Assembly (NCBI GenBank): GCA_031763025.1
Contig: JASSKH010000038.1
Coordinates: 248,001 to 312,000, forward strand
Reading direction: 5' to 3'
Length of the DNA: 64,000 nt
From: Macrocystis pyrifera
Taxonomy: Eukaryota; Sar; Phaeophyceae; Laminariales; Laminariaceae
In this document: piece by piece, positions 1 through 10,046 of the stretch
Numbering within the stretch: position 1 is the first letter of the stretch
Layout of the letters: each line of letters begins with the position of its first letter
Program-made: the position numbers and the translations under genes
Notes under the pieces: generated by a model
Seen by the model: the letters and a program-made list of their open reading frames with translations, nothing else
The model's database searches: none
What the model was told of the DNA's origin: nothing

Positions 1-760
1 GATTAGAATCTGCCTCGCTCGGAAGAGCTTGGTGATTCTCTTCTGCGGCGAACCACTTTTTGCGACTTGAATCTGCCTCGCTCGCAAGAGCTTGGTAATT
101 CTCTTCTGCGACGGAACCCGCCACTCCTCGTATTACTCGAGAGAGACGTCGATTCACCAACCGCATTTTTTTTTTTTTTTTCATCCTCCGGCGGATTGGT
201 AAAAATATAGGTTAAGCTCACCACACTTCCACGTTCCAATTTCGTGTCGTGTGTCAATTTAGCCCATAGCCCCCGTTGTAACATCAGAACAGGCTGTTGT
301 TACCCGTGGAGTTTGGGCACATTGACTCGACCTGACCCCCGAGAGGAGCACGTGCGGTGGAGATAGCCAATCGGGAGAGTCATCTCTCCCGGGTTGTGTG
401 GGACTTGCGCGAGCTCACCCACTAACAAAAACCGAGGCTGTGAGGCCTTCCCGCCGGACTTGGTCCAGTTACGGTCCGCCCTACCCGTTGGGGCGTTTGT
501 CCTAAGGTTTGCGGTTTGAATCTGCCTCGTCAGGAAGAGTCGGGTGATTCTCTTTTGCGGTGACCCCCGGTTTGCGATTGGATTATACCCCCGCTAGTAG
601 GGCCTGGTATGTCCATTTTGTGGTCAACCATTGTTTGCGATTTCAATATACCCCCTCCCAGTAGGGCACGGTACTTCCTTTCTGCGGCCGCCCCTTGTTT
701 GCGATTTGAATATACGCCCCCTAGTCATTTCCTTTATGCGGCGGAATCCGTCCTTCCTCT
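1..760. repeat. Degenerate ~60-bp repeat units
   Basis: Six diverged units can be seen, beginning near 1, 62, 513, 573, 637 and 699. Each starts with a version of 'gcgatttgaatmtgcc' and ends about 45 bases later with 'cttctgcggcg' or similar. Units 1-2 and 3-6 are separated by about 400 bases of unrelated sequence, which includes a T16 run at 166-183. I see no credible gene; the short reading frames here simply translate the repeats. The segment after the T-run (tcctccggcggattggtaaaaata) recurs at 45605-45630, just outside the 3' LTR of element II, so this region is probably old element flank. Confidence 0.6.
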
Positions 761-784
761 GTCTTGTTCGAGAGAGACGTCGAT

Positions 785-1012
785 TCACTACCCACTGATT
801 TTCCACTGGGTGATTTTTGCGTGGATGATTTTCCACTGGGTGATTTTCCACTGTTTTTTTTTTTTCCGTGGATGATTCTCCACTGGGTGGTTTTCCACTG
901 GGTAATTATTCCGTGGATGATTTTCCACTGGGTGATTTCACACTGGGCGACTTTTCTGGGGATGATTTTCCAGTGGGTGATTTTCCAGTGGGTGATTTTC
1001 TACTTAGTGATA
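785..1012. repeat. 15-bp minisatellite (GATTTTCCACTGGGT)
   Basis: About a dozen imperfect copies of the 15-base unit GATTTTCCACTGGGT run head to tail. Variants read 'gtggatgattttccactggg' and 'cagtgggtgattttc', and one T-run interrupts the array near 857. Frames across it give low-complexity peptides on both strands and are not genes. Confidence 0.85.
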
Positions 1013-1288
1013 AGTCATCCCTTTCACCCACCGGCGTTTTTTCGCGCGATGCAAATTTTGTTTTGAATGGAACCATACTTTTACGCCCCCCCACAAATCA
1101 TGCCTCCAGTTTCTCGCTACCCTGCTACTCCCAGTATATTATTATACGACGCCGTAGCCGCTGCACATCCTTTTACTCCGGACGTTGTTGCCGATACGGA
1201 CGGTTACTGTCATATATTCAATTTTTCGACACAATAAGCTCGTACTGACAACAAGTTCGTCCCTTCCCCACCTCTTGCGGCTACGTGT

Positions 1289-2022
1289 TTGGTTCCGTTC
1301 TGTTGTGTCTCCCAGGACGCCGAACCACCTGCCATGGCGGAACCGAGCCAGGCGCCGGACTTCAACCTGCACGCAGAGGACGAGTCACTGCCCAGTATCG
1401 CATCGGCACCAGTCCCAGCTGCCGACAACCCTTCCGCGCCATCTCGGACAACGGCGGAGAACACCACGGTTCCGTCAAGGACCACGGCAGGGGGCGTACG
1501 GGATCAGTCTGGTCTGCCCCCCATCTCCACCATCCGTAAGGCCTCCATGCCCATGGGAGCCTGGGCCGAGCTCCCGCCCCACGTGCGGGACAACCTCGTC
1601 ACCGGCGAGGCAGCAACTGGGCGAGCCTGTAAGGCTACCGATGTCGCAGACGCTGCCGCCGAAAAAGCGGCCATGGACAAGGCTTTTCGCGCCAAAGTGG
1701 AAGCCGCCCCCGCTACCGACGACGAATGCAGATCGGCCGTCGAGTCTACTGCGGCCAAGGTCGCTCACCTACGTGTGCAACTAGACGTTGCTCAACGCGC
1801 TCAGGCGACTGCCATCAACGCTCGGGACGAACCCCCCAAGACCAAGGTGGTCACCAACCGCGAGGCGGTGGAGCGACTGCGCTCCAATAAGCCCTCGCCA
1901 CCGCTTCCGCTCCCCTCGCCCGACATCGCGGCCTGCCCCTTCAGCTACACGCCGACTGCCTTCGACTTCGCCTTCGTACACCTGCCGATTCCAACCATCG
2001 CCAGGCACAAACAAACCGCCTT
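1289..2022 (+). pseudogene. Gag-like N-terminal fragment, cut by an LTR
   Basis: This is an open GC-rich frame of about 245 codons. It has a Pro/Ser/Thr-rich first third, a short 'WAELPPHVRDNLV' block, then an Ala/Glu/Arg-rich stretch (roughly residues 120-200) with coiled-coil character. The same layout (W-x-x-LP-x-x-x-R, then an Ala-rich helix) occurs at 34.4-35.0 kb in element II, so I call it a capsid-precursor (Gag) fragment of the same family. It runs straight into the LTR at 2023. If the LTR and one copy of the flanking GCCTT are removed, the frame continues without a stop from codon GCC-TTC to a TGA at 2555-2557. The start at 1289 is not supported by anything beyond being an early start in an open frame. 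Gag assignment is moderate. Confidence 0.45.
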
Positions 2023-2458
2023 TGTGATATGAGTAGAGTATTCATGGGCTATAGATATAGATAATACGTTGCAGTCTTGTAGTTTCACGAATACGAGAAT
2101 AATCCAAAGAATAGATTAACCCGGCGGATATTCCGTTAGTCGAGAGTATCGTTATTTTAGGAATGTTCCCTAGGGCGGATAGCCCGTTAGACGAGAGTAA
2201 TGTTCCTTGATGCAGATAGGACTACGAAGTGAGAAGTTCTTATATTAGCAGAAGAACGACCGGTAGCCATAGGAAAGTTCTGTTGGAGTACATCAGATAA
2301 GAGGAATTTAGGAGAGCTTGTGGCGTGGGGTGGGACGAGTATATCTGGGCGTCGAGTCCCGCCCCCCTACCTCTCACTTCTCTACCAGAGCACCTCCTCA
2401 GCTCTCGCCATCAATAAGAAGATCTAATCAGAAGAAGCGAAGCACTGCTTTTCCAGCT
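2023..2458 (+). repeat. LTR 1 (5' LTR of element I, or a solo LTR)
   Basis: It begins TGTGATATGAGTAGAG and ends near TTTTCCAGCT. It is repeated at 14576-15010 with three substitutions and one 1-base indel in about 436 bases (my count by eye), so the pair is recent. The sequence contains several 'cggatattccgttagtcgagag' / 'cggatagcccgttagacgagag' internal near-repeats. The five bases GCCTT occur immediately before it (2018-2022) and immediately after it (2459-2463), which is what a solo insertion with a 5-bp target duplication would leave. That conflicts with a simple reading of it as the 5' LTR of element I. No primer-binding site starting TGG follows directly. Confidence 0.8.
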
Positions 2459-2463
2459 GCCTT

Positions 2464-2557
2464 CACCACATCACATCTGACGTCGTCGCATCCAACGAAT
2501 GTTCTGGCCAAGCTTGGGACTGCAGCGCTTCTTCTAGATCTTCTCACGATCACGTGA
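2464..2557 (+). pseudogene. Possible continuation of the gag-like fragment after LTR 1
   Basis: When LTR 1 plus one GCCTT is removed, the gag-like frame ending at 2022 continues here for about 30 codons to a TGA. The peptide (HLTSSHPTNVLAKLGTAALL) weakly resembles the segment after LTR 2 at 15060-15140 (a His/Ser/His...G..LL pattern), and the DNA 'caccrcatcacayct' is common to both. This could be interrupted gag or a coincidence of open frame. Confidence 0.3.
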
Positions 2558-2565
2558 GCCATCCC

Positions 2566-5531
2566 TATCCGGGAGGCATCTGGTTTTGAAGTCAACTTTT
2601 TATTTATTTATTTTTGTTTATGTTCCCTGTTTCTCGTTTCTTTCGTTCTTCTTGCTCTCTCTTTTCTTCCGTTTTTTTCTTCTTTTTATTTTACGAACCC
2701 GCGTTACTGAATGCGTTTATAGTGTAGAGCGTGACAAGCTGCCTAGTGGCACAAGTAGACGCTTCTCCCCCCCCCCATATACCAGTATAGGTGAGTAGAC
2801 GCTTCTTCCCTCTTATCAGGCACCGTCAAATCGCACGTGCAAGTACGTACAACAAGCTCTGTTGTTCGTAAGTATTGATTGGTGCTATTAACAGTGCTAT
2901 TAGCAGTATAATCGAGGTTTGTTTTTTTTCCGCTCCCTATACCCCGTCTCCGCCGTGGAATGACGAGGTCGATAACCTCCACGATACGTGACACCACGTG
3001 GTTGAATGCACCTGGAGACCCCCCAAATGACCTCGTGCTCATCGCACAAACCAAGCAGCGTTTTCCTTTGTACCCCTCCGCCTCGATATGCCCGCCCTTT
3101 CACAGGGAATGCACGTAGTAAGTCCTACTGTAGGTGGAACTACTGGCACATTCTTGCCCGCAGACATTTTGTCTGCATCTTCCGGTTTATACCCGTGTTG
3201 TATGGGATTTGACCCTTACCACGACTACAAAGAAGCTGCTATCGTACTGATAGGACAAACACGCAGCAGTACCGACACCTTATTCTTTGGTACGTGATAT
3301 GTATGCCGGTGGTGTGACTTACTACGCCATCGTTAGTATACGCATCTGTATGCAGCGTACAAACGGCTCGACCATAATTGCGAATTGTATCCGCTTGTAT
3401 CCATCGCATGGAATATTCGCCTGCGAGTTCTTGAGAGGCCATTATTATTATTTATTTATTTTTACCTGATACGAGCAATGGTATACGTATTGACTGACCT
3501 TACTTGCGACCCCCTGATAGCGAGAAGAGCCACATATATTGTTTTATTATTTTTTTTTTCATGCCCTTTTTTTCTCATGCCCTTTGGTTACTGGATTTCA
3601 AACCACATACTGGCCTACAGAGACTGGTATACGAGCGAGGTACAAATAGTTCATAGTGGTACGATGGTACGTAGTACTGCCATTACGAATATAGTACCAA
3701 AATTTCCCGTGACCCCCCCCCTCGTTCCCTGCCATATATTTAGGTAGCCAAACGATACACAATTGGGTAGGTCCCCCCGTCTCGATGTGATGGAGTCGCA
3801 CATCCATCGTATAGGAACGCATATACTCGCAGACGAATCTTATATGTTGCACGTAGCTCTTTAGGGATATACCATATATCTGTAGGCGAATCTCACGTGG
3901 TTATACGTACCTCGTTTGGGACCAGCGTACATATCTGCACCCCTCTTCAGATTGGCCCATCGTTACGCTGCTTCTACCCTACGAGGTACAGAACAAGCGG
4001 CATGATGCACCTCCTGCGGAGCCTTTACTATATAAACAGGGCGCATGTTGCCGAAATTGCCCAGATTTCTGCTACCTTTTTTGCCCCACCCCCACAGCCT
4101 GTAGGATACAAACAACGGCCATTATTTCCATTTTTTTTGTTTTATTTTATTTTACTGCTGCTCTTTACGTGCACGTTTCCCAGCGTTAACGACATAACAC
4201 AGCTTTATGATGCTGAACCTTGTCCCACGGCTGCCTGTGTGCATCTAAATTTCTCAGTTTTACACCAGAAATAAGGTATAAGCTGCCTACGTGCACGATC
4301 TTCAGCGTTAACAATACAACGAGGCTTTATGGCGCCCAACCTTGTCTGACTACTGCTGTTTACGTCTACCCCCCCCCCAGCTGTACTACATTAACAGTGA
4401 TCTGGTCCGAATATTTTGTTTGGTCGTGTTTGTTTTCCCTCCCTTTCCCGTTTCGCTTTCGACTTTTGTTTTTGTTTTCTCTTTTTTTTTTCTTCTCCAC
4501 TTTTTAGCCAAAGCAGGGTAGACACTGTTCAAGTTTGTTACAAGTGTTATTTTCCAGCGCATCCCATCCCCACCCGCTTTTACAAATATGCAGGGTACAG
4601 GCTGCCTAGAACTGTAACACTACAAAGGTTACACAAACGAGTAACATATCATCTGTTTATCCCTTGTTTGTCCAGCTTCTCACAAAAACAGCAACTGCCT
4701 GCTGCTCATATATGGAACATAATAACTGTGGCCCGGGCAGTGACCAGTTCCAAAGAGATGAACTAAATGCTGGCCAAATTAAACAAAATAATATACCTGG
4801 TACAATTTTTTCGCGGCGGATTAGAGTATTGGACCTCCCCACAGGAGCCAAAGGATACCCTTTTCCACATTTTTACGTACCGGGGTCTATTTATTTATTT
4901 TTTTTTGTTTCTCACTTGTGCTACCTCTACGATACCCTACGTATCTCACATCGTGTCGGACCTCGCGACGCCCCGAAATGCACCGGTTACTGTCTGTTTT
5001 GCCACGGAACGACAAGCTGCCCACCGTTCAGGGAATCGCCCGATATTCTGTGCAGCTACTAAATAGTGCCGGCATGCTGCATTTTTTTTTTCCCGACTCG
5101 ACCTGCACATTTTCTTTACGGGTACTCTTATTTGTATCCCAACGAAAGGTCTTGCACTGCCCACGCTCAGTAAGCGTCACGCCCTGTTATCATTACGAAC
5201 ATTGGGCATTTCAGACGGAGTTCTGTTCAATTCTGTTCAACTGATATCACTTGAGTGACCCCGGCGCGACTACCGTCAATCAAACGCGAGGCGCCTGGCG
5301 CTAGTTAGATGCCCTCAACTATAAAAATATCCTTCGACGGGCACTAAAATCGTGGCACGCACAACCTCAACACCCCCTATCGTACGTCCTTACCGTCACC
5401 CCTTTCTCTCTCCTACATCGGTTTGTTGGTATTGTAGCCGCCTACCCTGATCCAAGCCTGGATCCACCCGCCCTCTCCATCTTCCACCAAACCTTTTCCC
5501 GCCCCAGTACAAGCGTTCCACCCGCCTAAAC
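2566..5531. other. Pyrimidine-rich non-coding leader of element I
   Basis: Nearly 3 kb lie here without a credible gene. The + strand is T-rich with runs such as those at 2640-2690, 3545-3575 and 4425-4500, and short frames on both strands are unlike any protein. It includes a duplicated ~122-base block (4171-4370). Element II has no counterpart of this length between LTR and gag, so part of it may be a nested insertion. Confidence 0.5.
4171..4372. repeat. Direct duplication, ~122-base period
   Basis: Block 'gtgcacgtttcccagcgtta...ctttatgatgctgaaccttgtc' starting near 4171 recurs in diverged form near 4292 ('gtgcacgatcttcagcgtta...ctttatggcgcccaaccttgtc'). A third weaker echo ('tacaggctgcctagaactgt') lies near 4596. 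Confidence 0.6.
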
Positions 5532-7172
5532 ATGGCCGAGAAAGCTTCCTCCACCAATATTCCCGGCGCCCACTCCCCCGACGCCACCAACCCCCGCGAG
5601 GCGAGGTATGCCGCAAGGGCCTTTCGCGCTACCGACGACGACACCCCTGGCTTCGAAGCCATTCTGAGCGACTTCACGCTACACCCCACCACACCGGGAT
5701 CTTCTCCAATGGGAGCAGGCACGACCAGTGCCGGGCCTACCATCAACCCGGAGGTCTCTGCACAGGAAACCTCCACCCTGGCTCTCAATCCGGGGCGTTA
5801 CCAAGGTGATCCCACGGCCCTCCGTGAGCGCCGTGCGGCCCTTAAAGCCCACCACGAGCAGCTCCTCCTTGTCGCGAAAGAGGGCGCTGACCTCCTACTC
5901 GTGTTACCGCCGTCCCCCACCCCTTCCTCGAACCCTTTCGACTCCACCTATGGGACTACAGCTGCGACCGCGGCCACCACGGCCCAATCGCAGCCGTTCG
6001 CTCCTCACCATGGGCACCCTATACGTCCGCCGCGATGTCTAGGACCACCACCTCCCAGCCTCCCAAAAACCAAACTGGGACCATGATGTCCCAGGCACCA
6101 CTACCGGCCCAACCCTTGCCAGCCCCCACACCCACTGGACACCGGCACCCGCAGACGTTCGGCTTTGAGCCCAATGACTGGGTCTTCCTCGATGCTAAGC
6201 TCCGCTGGATGCAGAGTACACGCGACGCGACGGCCTCGGATGTCTCGCTAGAGGTACACCGTGTATGGCGGCTCTTCACACCCGACTGTAACCCGTCGAT
6301 CACTTTCGTTCTGGCCCGCGCCGCCACCGAGGGTGTTTCTTCCGAGTTCATCGGGGGCCGCCCATACCCGTTTACTCGAGCCACGGTATTTTCATTCGAA
6401 CGCCGGCCGCGGCTACGTGTGGAACCCAACCGTCTCGACCCGCTCCCCCGACACCCTCAACCACCCGCCCCACGACGGACATGCCGTCGCCGGCGACACC
6501 GTCCCTTCCCACCTCGACAGCGCCCCCTACGACGACAGCGCCCCGCTCCTCACGAGCGCGTAGCCTGATGACGAGAGCCAACACGGAGCCCACGACGGAG
6601 GCCGAACGTCGTGGTGTCCCACGCCCAAGCCCTACGAGCTCACGGTGACCACTGCCCCAACTGCAATGGCACGGACATAGTATGAAGACTTGCCCCCTGC
6701 GCTTCGCAACACGTTCGGCATCCTCAGCCCGGTAGTCGAACACGCCTACCGCCAATGGCAGCAGAGGATGCTCTCCTACCGCCGTGGACAATACGAGCGC
6801 AACCTGGAGCGAAACTCCAACCGCTACGACAACAACAACCGTCGAGGCAACAACAACAACAACCGCAGCGGAAACTACAACAGCAACCGCTCCAACCAGA
6901 ACCACTCCCGCAACTACCGCGGCAACAACGGGCGCTCCGGCAACTGGCGCCACAACAACGGCCGGTCATACGACAACGGCAACCGACAGTCGCCAGGGCA
7001 ACAGTTCCAACAACAACGCATCGAGCCGGACCCCTCGTCTTCCGCGTTGACGGTGCATACCCCTGCGACCAATACTTCCGCACCTGCCGCCCCCGCGAAC
7101 ATGCGGATGGGCAGCACCAACTCGGGCACCCACCCGAACCAACGGCAGCCGGGAACCTTCCGCACCAACTGA
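5532..7172 (+). pseudogene. Element I gag (structural protein), frame-broken
   Basis: The region is GC-rich and coding-like, and its reading frame changes several times (frames starting at 5532, 6035 and 6690). From N to C: an Ala/Glu-rich segment with an 'RERRAALKAHHEQLL' helix near 5830-5880; a more globular block at 6140-6400 (FEPNDWVFLDAKLRW); a zinc-knuckle remnant at 6653-6693; then a basic Asn/Arg/Gln-rich tail (about 6770-7020) typical of a nucleic-acid-binding nucleocapsid. The block after the knuckle (LRNTFGILSP...QWQQRMLSYRRGQYERN) aligns with element II at 37130-37240, confirming shared descent. Gag packages the element RNA in virus-like particles. With the indels present no full protein can be made. 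Confidence 0.65.
6653..6693 (+). other. Degenerate CCHC zinc knuckle in element I gag
   Basis: Spacing fits C-x2-C-x4-H-x4-C: TGC CCC AAC TGC, then four codons, then ATA (Ile) where His is expected. The last Cys is in another frame because the span is 41 instead of 42 bases. An in-frame TGA sits at 6681-6683. So the knuckle is recognisable but doubly damaged. Confidence 0.55.
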
Positions 7173-7999
7173 CAAGCCGATGGTGGAGCAACTGCCGCAT
7201 CTCCACCAACAGCATCTACTGCGAGCACCCGAGGCTCCCAGGACGCACGAGTAAATCACGTGCATCACGCCTCCCCGACCCCTGCCCTCCAATGCCCCCC
7301 CCCTACCCCAGCCCATTTCACAGCCACTTGTTCAAGCACTGATCATCTTGCCCAAGTGATTGCCTTGAGGTGTGGGCGGGAGGAGGCCAAGACGCCGAGC
7401 CCTACCGGGATGCTCCACTCGACGTCTTCTGGCGGTGAGCAACGCTGCTTGCCGACTATTGCCGAGACCCCAGACATTGCTACCCTGGGAAACGTCTCGA
7501 CGATTACGGCTACCAGCGGTTCCGGTTCACACGAAACTAGTGTTTCGTCTACCGGGCCATCGCCCCCTGAGCCTGCCTCAAATTGGCCGCTCCATACGCG
7601 CTTGTTCCAGCATGCGCGCATTTCTTGTGACAGCGTTGAACCCGCGAACGACGGGCTTCCTCCAGCTGCCACGGTGTTGACACCACCGCTGTCCCTGAGC
7701 CTCGAGGGACAGTCCCGTTTTAAATACGGAAGACTCGCGACCAACGTCGACCAGGGTCTGCCCTGAGCCCCCTGACCCGTCCTCCTCGCCTGCTTCGCGC
7801 AAAGCGTGGACACGGACCCCAGGTGTGGCATCCCCTAGCGAGTATGCCCCTGTTCTCCGAACGTTGGACGATAGGGGGCTTGAGGGTCGTTCCGCCCGGC
7901 TTATAAGCCCCGGCGAGGACCGCCCCGGTACCTCGGCTTTGCCGAGCAATTCCCCCGCGAACACGAGGGTTCCGGTCAGCACCGCTCGATCGTTGCTGA
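7173..7999 (+). pseudogene. Gag-pol linker of element I, unrecognised
   Basis: Frames are open in stretches (7260-7766 and 7825-8030) with Ser/Thr/Pro-rich, low-complexity composition. The frame beginning at 7825 reaches the C-run at 8046 and ends as '...DRKDYRRPPPTPN', while the NADAR frame is +1 relative to it from 8000 on. No domain is recognisable. It may be a spacer between nucleocapsid and the NADAR domain. Confidence 0.35.
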
Positions 8000-9895
8000 C
8001 TCTACCTCCGTCGACGCCAGGCGGCGATAGGAAAGATTATCGTCGCCCCCCCCCCACCCCCAACACAAAAGACGCCATCAACTGCACACGTCACCGCAGA
8101 GGCCGCCTCATCTTTCCACTTCTTCTGGGGCTCCTCTTCGGTCTTTTCGCAGTGGTACCTGTGCGACATCGAACACGATGGCGTCACATACAACTGCGCT
8201 GGGCAGACGATGATGGCGCAGAAAGCCGCGCTCTTCGGGGACATCACAACTGAGCGCCGCATCAAAGCGACCCGCGACCCGGCCCGCCAAAAAGCACTTG
8301 GGCGAACCGTTTCCGACTTCGACGAAATGGTCTGGGAGCGACACCGCTACACCATCGTCCTCTACATTAACTTCTCCAAGTTCCGGCAACACCCGGAGCT
8401 ACGGGAGGAGCTAATAGCAACCGGCGACAAGCACATCGCCGAGGCCAGCCCACACGACCTCATCTGGGGCATAGGCTTCAAGGCCGACCATCCGGACGCC
8501 TGTGACCCGACGCGTTGGCGTGGTCGGAATCTGCTGGGCAGGATACTGATGGACGTTCGAGAAAGCCTCGGCGCCAATTGCTCCGCCCAGCCTCCATTTC
8601 CTCCCCATCTTCACGACCCGGAGCCAACACCCGCCCCCACCGACTCCACTCGGGTCTCCCCCACAGCCGACGGCATCCACGAAACAAGCCCGACCCCTCC
8701 ATGGCAACCGCCTACCTCTCCACTTGGGCCACTCCTACCGCCGTCTACCCCCGACGCCTACCCGAGCAGCCACTTTGCCCAAGGGTCCACCATCAACACC
8801 GCAGCCCACAGCCACCTCCCTACCCACCGCCCGCCGATACCGGAACACGGACCATGCGGCATCATTACCGTCGACGACGCGTCGTTCACGACGAAAGTAC
8901 TCGTGCACAGCGGCCCCACCGCCACTACGCGCCGCGAACTCGTGGCACTGCTCGATACCGGCTCGCCCCAGTCGTTTATCACCGCAACCGCGGTGGAACA
9001 ACTGAAGGCTTCCCAGGCAGCCACCGATGCGTGCGAACGGCACAGTTCCCCCCGTTCATGGGGAGGTTTCGGCACCTCAGCCCCCCTCTCCACCTCCGTC
9101 TCCATCCGCTTAAGCATCCAGTCTATGCGCCTCCAGTCCCCCACCGCTGCCCTGGCAGTATGGGCCTGCGTAGTTCCTGCAGGAACCATGCAGCACCCCA
9201 TCCTTCTGGGACGAGACAGCTGGATGCGCCTCGAGCAACGCTCGTATACCACGCTCCAGCAACAGCCCACCCCCCCCCACCAACCTCCCCGGCGAACCCG
9301 CGGTGAGCTCTCCTTGAACCACCATGACCCCAACGGAGCCTCAGCATTCATTCCCGACGACCGTTCCACTGACGACGTCTACCACCTCCGATTCGCCGGC
9401 AACAAAGCTATTTCGCTTTCCTCCACCCCCAAGCTCGTCAAGGTCAACCTGGCGCGTCAGTCAGGCGCTCCAGCATTTACCGGGAACTACATGGTGAACA
9501 TGCTCCCCCGCGAAAACCCCCTGTCCGACCCGGCCATTTTCGTCTCCGACGAATACCAAACGGTCCCACTATCTGGATCTACCGATCTCGAGCCGGGCGA
9601 CCTCCTCGGAACCTCCTGCTCCCCACTGGTACAGGTACCACTTTCCACCCTTGGACACCCTTCCTTGGCCCCTCCCCATCCCCCTCCGATTCCGGATGTA
9701 CATGCCCTCCACGACAACATCCCCGTGGCCGACCAGAGTCCATCGACAGACGACTCTCCTACCGCACCAAAAGCCCCGTGCCCACAACTTCTTGCACGCC
9801 TCAACGCCGACCAACGGGAAAGCTTCCTCGACCTCTGGGAACGTCTGCCGTTACACCTACGCGACGTCAACTTCGACCTTCACGGTTCTAGATGA
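8000..9895 (+). CDS. Element I pol segment: NADAR domain + aspartic protease
   Basis: The frame is open without interruption from the TGA at 7997 to the TGA at 9893. Counting from 8000, residues about 35-190 form a NADAR (DUF1768, YbiA-like) domain: FFWG..., VFSQW, a Tyr-x-x-x-x-Gln block with QKAALF, W-E-R, KFRQHPELREELIATGD, EASPHDLIWGIG and RWRGRNLLGRILMDVR. This is the family's motif order. NADAR proteins cleave N-glycosidic bonds of ADP-ribose-type substrates. The conserved Glu of the N-terminal motif is Gly here (GGG). A Pro/Ser-rich linker follows, then a retropepsin-type protease (residues about 290-420) with LLDTGSPQSFI and the later [11 protein letters not shown] motif. A beta-rich linker ending LEPGDLLGT completes it. 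Protease and linker are the usual Ty3/gypsy order; NADAR there is not. The closing TGA replaces a TGG seen in element II and the RT frame continues past it. Confidence 0.85.
   Translation, partial: LYLRRRQAAIGKIIVAPPPPPTQKTPSTAHVTAEAASSFHFFWGSSSVFSQWYLCDIEHDGVTYNCAGQTMMAQKAALFGDITTERRIKATRDPARQKALGRTVSDFDEMVWERHRYTIVLYINFSKFRQHPELREELIATGDKHIAEASPHDLIWGIGFKADHPDACDPTRWRGRNLLGRILMDVRESLGANCSAQPPFPPHLHDPEPTPAPTDSTRVSPTADGIHETSPTPPWQPPTSPLGPLLPPSTPDAYPSSHFAQGSTINTAAHSHLPTHRPPIPEHGPCGIITVDDASFTTKVLVHSGPTATTRRELVALLDTGSPQSFITATAVEQLKASQAATDACERHSSPRSWGGFGTSAPLSTSVSIRLSIQSMRLQSPTAALAVWACVVPAGTMQHPILLGRDSWMRLEQRSYTTLQQQPTPPHQPPRRTRGELSLNHHDPNGASAFIPDDRSTDDVYHLRFAGNKAISLSSTPKLVKVNLARQSGAPAFTGNYMVNMLPRENPLSDPAIFVSDEYQTVPLSGSTDLEPGDLLGTSCSPLVQVPLSTLGHPSLAPPHPPPIPDVHALHDNIPVADQSPSTDDSPTAPKAPCPQLLARLNADQRESFLDLWERLPLHLRDVNFDLHGSR
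8045..8060 (+). promoter_or_regulatory. C-run ahead of NADAR: candidate frameshift site
   Basis: A run of ten C (8046-8055), broken by one A and followed by four more C, lies where the upstream linker frame and the NADAR frame overlap. Element II has a C7 run at the matching place (near 38508, about 60 bases before its NADAR domain). Slippage here could join gag to pol, or the run may simply be an indel hotspot. Inference only. Confidence 0.3.
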
Positions 9896-10043
9896 ACCCC
9901 GTCGGTGATCAACAACCTGGGAGACGTCCTCTGCGAATTCCAGGACGTCTTCTCCACCACCAAGACTGACTTCGGCTCGTGCCCGCTCATGCCGTTCAAG
10001 ATCACCGTACCCCCGGACAGCCCAACGGCTCGAGCTCCTTTCA
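9896..10043 (+). pseudogene. RT N-terminus remnant of element I
   Basis: This continues the protease frame after the single TGA. It reads VLCEFQDVFSTTKTDFGSCP...MPFKITVPP, the typical start of a Ty3/gypsy reverse transcriptase (x-F-x-D-V-F-S, then P-F-x-I). It stops abruptly at '...TARAPF' (about 10040), after which the sequence resumes in another frame as the end of RNase H. The palm, the Y-x-D-D motif and the body of RNase H are absent. Element II keeps the matching part (39.9-41.4 kb), so this is a deletion of roughly 1.3-1.5 kb. Confidence 0.75.
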
Positions 10044-10046
10044 GCG

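Noticed and set aside
785-1012. CRISPR-like array
   Set aside because: Units are contiguous 15-base repeats without unique spacers, in a eukaryotic context.
4171-4372. LTR pair of a nested element in the leader
   Set aside because: The two copies are adjacent with no interior and no TG/CA ends; an ordinary direct duplication explains it.
6372-7316. Long minus-strand frames rich in Val/Ala/Gly or Cys opposite gag
   Set aside because: They are shadows of the GC-rich, Asn/Thr/Pro-rich gag strand; no domain and same-region coding on the + strand is supported by comparison with element II.
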